Shown here piece by piece: positions 26,701 through 35,700 of a DNA stretch of 64,000 nt. Made by a program: the position numbers and the translations under genes. The stretch's first letter is position 1. Each line of letters begins with the position of its first letter. The notes under the pieces were generated by a model, which was not told the DNA's origin, searched no databases, and saw only the letters and a program-made list of their open reading frames with translations. The DNA comes from Schistosoma mansoni (lineage: Eukaryota > Platyhelminthes > Trematoda > Strigeidida > Schistosomatidae), in contig NW_017386025.1 in assembly GCF_000237925.1 (NCBI RefSeq), positions 62,001-126,000 of the forward strand, in the 5' to 3' direction.

Positions 26701-29700
26701 TTAACATCAATAACCATTCGTTACGATGATTATGTGGACCCCAACCAGGTAGTCTGTACTTGTCAACAGGGTTCAGACCAGGTCAGTGACTTCAATGACT
26801 CATATGTCAGGTTCCGGTTTGCCAGCCACTATTATGTTCTTGATCTGTCTGTGTTTAATATACAAGGAGCGAAATTTGTCTTGATCTAGTTTGCGGCCGT
26901 AATGCGATGGGTTACTTAGTAAAACCTTGAGACTGGCAACACGTGAGTTCGATTAGTGACTAGACAGCCTTGAGATCAAAGAGAAGAAAGTTATCATATC
27001 ATTGACCTATGTTCTGATAGGTTGGGAAGCTAACGGAGAGAAGACAACTTAGCTGGAACTGTTTCTCCAACTTATTACTAATTAATATGAACTCAAAAGG
27101 TACGTGGATAAATATGTGACTATGAAGAGATAACAACCAACAAAAAACGAGGAAAGTAAAATAAGGTTCACACTCGATGTTACATCCGAATGAGGAATAA
27201 ATAAATGACAACTACTAAGGGTTATTTGTGGACTATCATTACATATATTCCTATTCCTTTTATCGTAAGCTTTCATTTGATCTATTGACTAACGTTATAC
27301 GATTTACCATTCTCAACTTATTCGCAATCTATTAATTACAATCTCGCATACGCACAGCCACTTTTGGCTTGATCTTGTTTGATTATTATTTTTCATTAGA
27401 TGGTGTGATGCGGTCTGGTATACTTGTATATAAACCACGTATGTCTGAAATATACGATTCGTGTAGCGGAGGCTGATGTTTATGTTTTGGACTCAACCGG
27501 CTGGGTTAGGCGAAAAGTCACTACTTCGAGGACCAATAAGGACTCAGAGTTGATGCTAGGTTGCTCATGCTGGTTAACACATCATTGGTTTAGCACAGGT
27601 GCATAGAATCCCCAAGTCTATGGCATCTGAAAAAATGTCATGAATCCTTGAAATGTAATGCACAGCCAAACATTTTGACAATGACGATTCACTTGTCGCT
27701 GCCGTTTCAGTTCATGGTGCTACACAAGTTAGGCAACCAAATATCAGGAGAAGGTATAAGATAAGAGCTAAACACAATTCCCGCCAGAAAGCAGATGTTC
27801 ATAGTTTCAGTTATTCATCTTCACATCGGGACAAGAATAAATGAGTGCAAAAAGTAAATCACATACCAGAAACTACCTAAACACTGCATAAAATCGATCT
27901 CAGGTCAGTGTGTAAGATACTGTTTGACAACTATCGTTTGGTGATATCATCGTTTTTACAAACCGATAACTCCAAACAAGGCCCACACAGAGGAGCACAA
28001 AGCTAGATATTTCGTATGTTGAAATTGTGTGGGGACCCTGCGGTTCTCCGCAGGAAGATGAAAGAATGGTATCTTTCCAATTATTTCTAACTAGTGACTA
28101 GTCATTATTACTTTTGTTTTCAGAAAAATATCAGTTTCTCTATCGCACTCAATTCAATCATGACGCAGAACTAATACAAAAATATGGAGTAAAATCCTGG
28201 ATGCACACAAACATAATTAGGTAGTTAGAATAACGACATAACTAAGTCATGTGTGAAACAGATGTAAGTAATAGGATCGTATTAAATTAACAATAATTCC
28301 AGATAAGTACAACACGTGATAACAGATTATTCATTACGCAACGTCTTACAACCAGGAAAATAAAATAATCTAAGTATTCAATAATTAAAAAACAAAACTA
28401 AAAACAATAACATCACGTAGGACAGTTCCAAAAGTTGTTTTTCCTACCTGACCTCGTTCACTACAACAGTAGCAGCGGTGATCGAGATTAGGCACTAAAT
28501 ATACGATCCAAGAAGATATAAATTAGTGTAACAAAAACACGAAGAAGGTTATGAGGAATTCAGAAGTTCGAAATTCGGGGGAAGACAAAGAATGGATGCA
28601 CATGTGTAGTTGCAAGCTATTTTGAATAATAGCATTCAACAACTCTAACCATTTGTCACGATGATTACGTAAACCCCAACCAGGTATTCCATACCTATTA
28701 GTATGGTTCAATTCAATTGTCAGTGATTTCATAGACTAATGTCATATTGCGGTTTGGCGTCCCTATCTTTCTTCCAGCCTACTTCAACACCACATAACAT
28801 CGCCCGTAGAGGTAGGCGGTGGTTGGATATACGTAATACATGTCCCAGCCACCTAAGCTGATGAAGATTTGCTAGCTAATCAATAAATTTCACATCCTTA
28901 CCTAGTACCCTATTCGTAACCCAGGCTTTAGTTACTCACTGGTCGCAAAATACATGAGCAATGCCTCGGAGACACCTGTGACCGAATACTAGTAACCTAC
29001 GAATACCCTCTATTCCTAATGCCCATGTTTCACATCCATAAAGTGAAACGGAGCGAATCGCTGCACAATGAACTCGCTTTTTGGTTGGAAGACGGATATC
29101 TCGTCCACGCCACAAGTGACGCAGGTTGGCAAAAGCCATTAGAGTCTTATGAATGCGTGACGAGATTTCGTCGGACACCAAACCATCAGGACTGATGAGA
29201 ATGCCAAGATAAGTGAAGTAGTCAATGCATTCAATTACCATACTTCCTACATATAAGATATCAATGTAGCCAATGGTTGGACATATGTAATACATGTCTC
29301 AACTACCTTAGTCGACGAATATTAACTGCCTTATGAACTGATTAGCCATCTTCACTAAGTAGTCTGTGTCTAACTTGATCTGGATCAATAGTATATGACT
29401 ATGATGAAATAGTTTTAATATGAACAAATCTAAGTAGTACATTTAAGTACGGGGGGAGGAGGGGAAAAAAGCAGAAAATAACTTACGGTTGCGGACAACC
29501 ACAATTTAAATCAATTCCATCACAATATGGTGCAAGCATTTCCGTTGCTATCGCAAATTCACATGGATCATTTGACGCAAGTTGTACAATTAACGGTCGG
29601 TCATCTTAAATAGATACAACAACGAGAAGAAAAGAAAAATAAAGAATTTCAGGGGTTACCGGTGAGACGAACTTTCTTTCAATTTCAATTATCGAAAAAC

Positions 29701-32700
29701 AACGAAAGAGTCAACATCATAAAAGTAAATTGTTAGAAATGAAAAGATAAGCTGTAATCAATAGGTTAGACAGTTAATTTATGACAAGATTTTAAACTTA
29801 TTTATTAGAAGAGAATGTTCAATATAAGAATGATGAGAATAAAAACACATGGAACTGAAATAAACACAATTCTTTATGAAAAAAGAACTAACCACTTTAA
29901 TCTAAATGTAGGTGTTCAATTAGGTAGATAAGTAATCGAATTATGGAAATAGATTAATGTCATACAAATTCATAACAGAAGGGGGTTTTGTGGAGATTTT
30001 AGTAATTTTATATAGTTGAGATCATGAGTCAATTGAAGCTAGAACGCCATCGGAAACCTGGAACCACTGGACATTCGTTTCGTCCTATCGTGGGACTCCT
30101 CAACAGTGTGTATCCACGATCCCGCCTCGTGAGACTCGAATCCAGGACCTACCAGTCTCGCGCCAGAGCACTTAACCGATAGACCACCAACTTCTGAGGA
30201 TTCCCACAATAGGACGAAACGGCTGTCCAGTGCTTCCAGGTTTTCCATGGTGGTCTAGCTTCAATTGACTCATAATCTCAATCGCAGTCTTCAACATCAA
30301 TGGGAATATTTAGATAACCAGTACAAATGAATTATCTTACAAGTTATCAATCTTAAATATATTTTATGAAAAATAAACATAGGTGCTTATCCAATCAAAT
30401 ATATTGACAAGATTAATAAAAACTAGATGATATCTTATTATACAACATCGGTAATTTAAAGTTATAATGACAACTTGTAAAATTACTGAAATGATGGAAA
30501 TGATAGAACTAATAGTGTTTTCACATAGTCAATCGTGAAATCTGATATAAATAAAACACAACCACTAGTCAATTGACTATTTACTTATGGATCAGTTAAA
30601 ATGTGATTTACTCGGGATATAAGTCAATGATACTTAATGAACTAACGATTCTTCATATGTGCTTTTCATAAAGAAATTATTCGTTAGATGATTCTCATGA
30701 AGAATGATTTGATGGTTCATCTTAAACAATGAATCAATCAAATGATGTCTCGGTAATCACATTCAATAAAAGAGACTGAGGTTTTTTCTTGGGGGGGGGG
30801 AGAGGCAGAATGATGTTTCACTAGAGTTAATTGGAAGTATTGATTAACTGAATAAGTTCATAAAAATTGTTTCTAGGGAAATACACTCATTGTATAGGTA
30901 GTTATAGTGATTTATTTTTAGACGAATTTAATTTCTAAACAATATTCCATAAATGAACTGTTTATTAATTAAACAGTTATTATCTCTAAACATATAATGT
31001 TTGATTATATTTCTTTGAAAAAGCTTGGACCAGATTACTGAAAGAAACAATGAATTTACTTAGAGTTATATGATTGAACATTTTACAAATATAATTCTCT
31101 TCATTAAATAGGAATAATATATTTGTAAAATCTCAGCGAAGGAATTTGAAGTAAATCCAACGTTTCGCCTGGCAATCTGGTCCAAGCTTTTTCAAGGAAA
31201 TATAATCAAAATATAAGAGTATTTTTTCGAACAAACAATACTCTAAGATCAAAACTAGTAAGAATTAAAGATCCAATACACAATGAAGAACAACAGAATT
31301 GTGTCTATGAAATCAGATGTAATGACTGTAATGCAACGTATGTAGGCGAAACATCAAGGCAACTGAATGTGAGGGTGAAGAAACACAAACAATGTTTAAA
31401 GCACTTTCCTAAGTCCTCAGATAATGTAAGGAAACTTGAGGACAAGTCAGCGATATCATTACACTCGACAGAATCGGGTCATACAATTGATTTCTATGGC
31501 ACAAGAATCCTTCAAAAAGCTTTCAATTTTTACAAGGACAGACAAACAACAACATATGGGCTAATCCAAACAATATTAATAGGAGGGATGGAATACAATT
31601 AGCTGTGCCATGGCTTCCAGGTTTTCCATGGTGGTCTAGCTTCAATTGACTCATGATCTCAACTCTATAAAATTAACTGGAACATTAAAACAACACATGT
31701 ATTCAGTTTCGAATTACATTCTTCCTCTTCGAATTTCACTCTTATTTTGTTTATTTATCTTCATTTTATACATGCTGTGACATAATTGATTCATATCATA
31801 TATTAAAAATTGTATGTTTTCTTAAAAATTCACCGACAGGAGACAACATATTGTGAATGAAATTTCTCTCAACACTTACGTATATAGATAATATGTTATC
31901 TTAACACAATTCATTTCACATCACAGGGCTCTTACACACTAATACAAATACCTAGTTTAGACATTTTTAACGCTGATTGGATGACTTATTCTGTGTACAA
32001 TGAACCGGAAAACCTTGTACCTATTTATATTCGATAATTTTGATGTTTGATTATATTTCCTTGGCAAAGCTTGGACCAGATTGCCAGGCGAAACGTTGGA
32101 TTTACTTCAAATTCATTCGCTGAGATTTTACAATTATAAATATATTATTCCTATTTAATGTTTTACATCAACTCGGCGCCCAAATACTGTGAAACTATTC
32201 GCATGAGATTTTAGTGGCCCGTTATTTCATTCCAATTTGATCGTATGTTGATTGTCGTTATCTAAATATACATTTCACCAATACTCGTATACAATCATCG
32301 ACTTAAACCGCATTAGTAAATAACGGAATTAAATAAGTCAAATACGAGAATGAATTTCCAATAGGTGTATTCCATACAATCGTTGATCCAAACAAACGAT
32401 CGAAGAAACGAAGCGAAATGACGCGCGGTAGAGAAAGTATGTAAGCCAACTCGATTTAACTAAGCGTGAATCGATATTTATAGTCGAAAAAAAGAAGTTA
32501 CAGACATATAGTGGATCAGATAAGAAATGTACACATATGAGCTTACATAACAGTCAAGATCAATAAGCGAATGATTGACAAGGTCAAAATGTGACGACGC
32601 ATAAAGAACGAATAATTGGTCTGTCCGAAAATTAGAATAGGCTATGAGGGCTCGACATAGTGTCAGTCACTACAAGACCATGATATAAACCAGAATATAA

Positions 32701-35700
32701 TATTTGATGTAGGTATCACTACCAAGTATAGACTTGATAATTTTGAATAAATTGAGCATTGAGTAGATTGTTATAGATAAATAATATATAATATAATATC
32801 CCAATGAGTAGAAAAATTAAATTTTCTGACGTTTCGTGACTCAAATTAACATTAATCCAAGTTTAAATAGTACAACGGAACAATAAGAAAATTAGGTGCG
32901 ATCAATCAAAAAACAGGTCTGAGTAAATCAATGTCATGTCATTTCGGTCAAGGTGATTCATAAGCGACATCTATATAATTTGTGTGTGTACGTGTGCACT
33001 GTTAATGATGAAAAATGTGTGACCTTTATAATGACAAAGGAGAGTTTAATTTGTAAGGTAATTGTGTGAATTGTAAATAATATCAGACTACGTGACTAGG
33101 ATAGATAGTCCAAGTAGGATGTATGGTACTGCCTTCCTTTCTATTGAGAACAGTAGGATTAGGCATTATATGGAACGATTCAGCTACTCTCCTTTCTTTG
33201 TAATTGGAGAAGCCTTTTTGTAGTATTTTGATATTTTTGAAATCAATTTGGTGATTGTTGAACTTGGTGTGAACTGCTATTGCCGATTTAATTCGAAGCC
33301 TATCCAGTTCTACAGGATTATTAGGAGGTTTCTTTGTGTACCTACTATGTTCTTTGGCACGAGTCAAGATTTCGCCAGATGACTCTCCATTATAGAAGGC
33401 ATCACAATCGACACAGCCTAATTTGTAGACGCAGTTCTGTGTAGACATGAATGGGAATTTTTCTTTTAATCGAACTAAAGTATTTCGACGTGTGTTCGTT
33501 GTTTTGTAATATACTTTAATTCTGCGTTGTTTTACGATCTTTTGGAGTTCTTCTGTTGTGCCATGACGGTATGGTGGAACTGCAGTACCGATCCATGGTA
33601 TTTCATTCGAATTACTATTACGTACTGAACTGTCTCGTTTTAATATACTTCTAATAATCTTCATAGGAAGATTAATAAATTGTAAGATACTAATCACATT
33701 CTTTTGTTCTTTTTGTTTGTCCTCTTCTGAAGTGATGATCTTGTTGGCTCTTCAAAAAAGATTTAAGGCTAACGAGATCTTAGCACTGAAAGGATGTGCT
33801 GAATGGAAGTCAATATAACGATTAGAGTGTATGGGCTTTCGGTAGATGGATAGATTCAGAACTCCATTTACATTTCTCTTCACTAAGCAATCTAAGAAAG
33901 GTATCTCACCATGTTCATTTTCATTCTCATTTGTGAACTTGATTTGAGATGAAAGTGTATTTATCCGTTTTGAAAACAATCTTAGATGAGTCTTTTTTAT
34001 CACTACAAATGTATCATCTACATATTTAAGCCAAATTCGTGGTTTAATGTCGTTGGTGAAAATATTTGATTCTATGTGTGCCATAAAAAGGTTGGCCACA
34101 ATCGGGGACACGGGGTATCCCATTGATACACCATTAGTTTGTTTGTATAAAATTCCGTTGAAAGTGAATAGAGTCGAATTTAAGCAGAGTTTTAATGATC
34201 TCATGATTAAACTGATGCTTAAAGGACATCTGTCAGAAAGAGTATTGTCATTCTCTAGTAAACCACTGATGAATTCTAAACATTTATCATTAGGAATACT
34301 AGTGTATAAAGAGAAGACATCAAAGCTTACCATGACTTCATTCTTCTCGATAATTAATTCCGATAATTTTGATTTAAAATCATATGTATCTTTATTCATA
34401 TTATGTAAGAAAATCTAATTTTTCTACTCATTGGGATATTACAAATATATTAATTTATTTATAATATTTGATGATTTAATCAAGATGATGTAATACACCG
34501 ACGATAGAAACCAATACGATGATTATAAAAATGGACTAGAATAAATATTAAATTACTTGGACAAGTTGTAAACTCAATATTTCTTGCTTTCTCTGATTGA
34601 ATAAATGAATTAGCCAGTATCATTGGTGTATGAACTAAATCAACGTTATGTTGTCGAAGAAGTAAACGGAATGGTAATCTATAAATGTATATATACATAT
34701 AAAAAAAGGTATATTATAATAAATTGAAAAGTAATGAAGAATGAACTGCAATGTGATAATTAATAAGGAATATACACATTAGCAAAGAGACTCAGTAGCT
34801 AAATGAAAAACGCGGTGGAGTTTCAAGCGGAAGGTACTGGGTTCGAGTCCCAGGGTGAACACCAACTCCGAGATGCAGGCACATCCAGCTGACGAGCCTC
34901 AAATAGGACGAAACGCTCGTCCTGGATTCCACTGCTAGCCACACACATTAGTAATTGATTAAGGCTATTGTACTCTATATCTGTTTCGTAGTAGAAAACT
35001 AATCAATCAAAATTAAAATTTTTAATCAAAATATTGTGGCCTTGTGGAGAATTTTTTTCCCATAATTTGCTTTTTTTTTAAAAAAAATGTGGACCATTCA
35101 AAAATATTTTCTGTCACAAACTGTTGTATACGATACTGATTTTCGAAGAAAATCATTAGCATTTATATTGTTATACAAGAAGTAGAGTAGAAATAGAAAT
35201 GAAATTGGATTATTTTAAATTTTGTCTAATTTAAACAATTTTATTACATTTTCAATTTGATTCTGAACTTGATTTACTTCTTGTTCATGTTCTAAAATAA
35301 TAATCAACGTGTATAGCACTTTATTTCCCTATGATCATTTTATTGCACTATATTTAACACAATATACAATAATATATCTGTACACATTGAATAGCATCCA
35401 TCTTTCTGGGACAGCTGGTAGTGAGGTGTGTGCTAATTATATCGACATAAGTAGTATATAACACTAGTCGGAAAGAGGCTGTAACTCTGCCTGGAGCCCC
35501 TCTAGGGCTACTGCCAATCCCAAGCCTGGATAAAGGAGAAGGTTTGGGCATGATGTTAGCGAACCCATCCCGTAGAAAACTAACTCGCTAAAAACGTTAA
35601 CCAGGAGAAATAATTCGAACCATTTAAACTCTGCCCTGGGAGTTAGGTCTTCATTTAGAAGAATTATGACGTCTCATGATGAAAGCTGAGTTCCTCCGGA

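Noticed and set aside
34047-34418. 123-codon + frame
   Set aside because: Shadow of the Penelope-like reverse transcriptase on the other strand.
34835-34865. tRNA gene suggested by GGGTTCGAGTCCC
   Set aside because: No cloverleaf or acceptor stem. It is the head of an Sm-alpha-type SINE.
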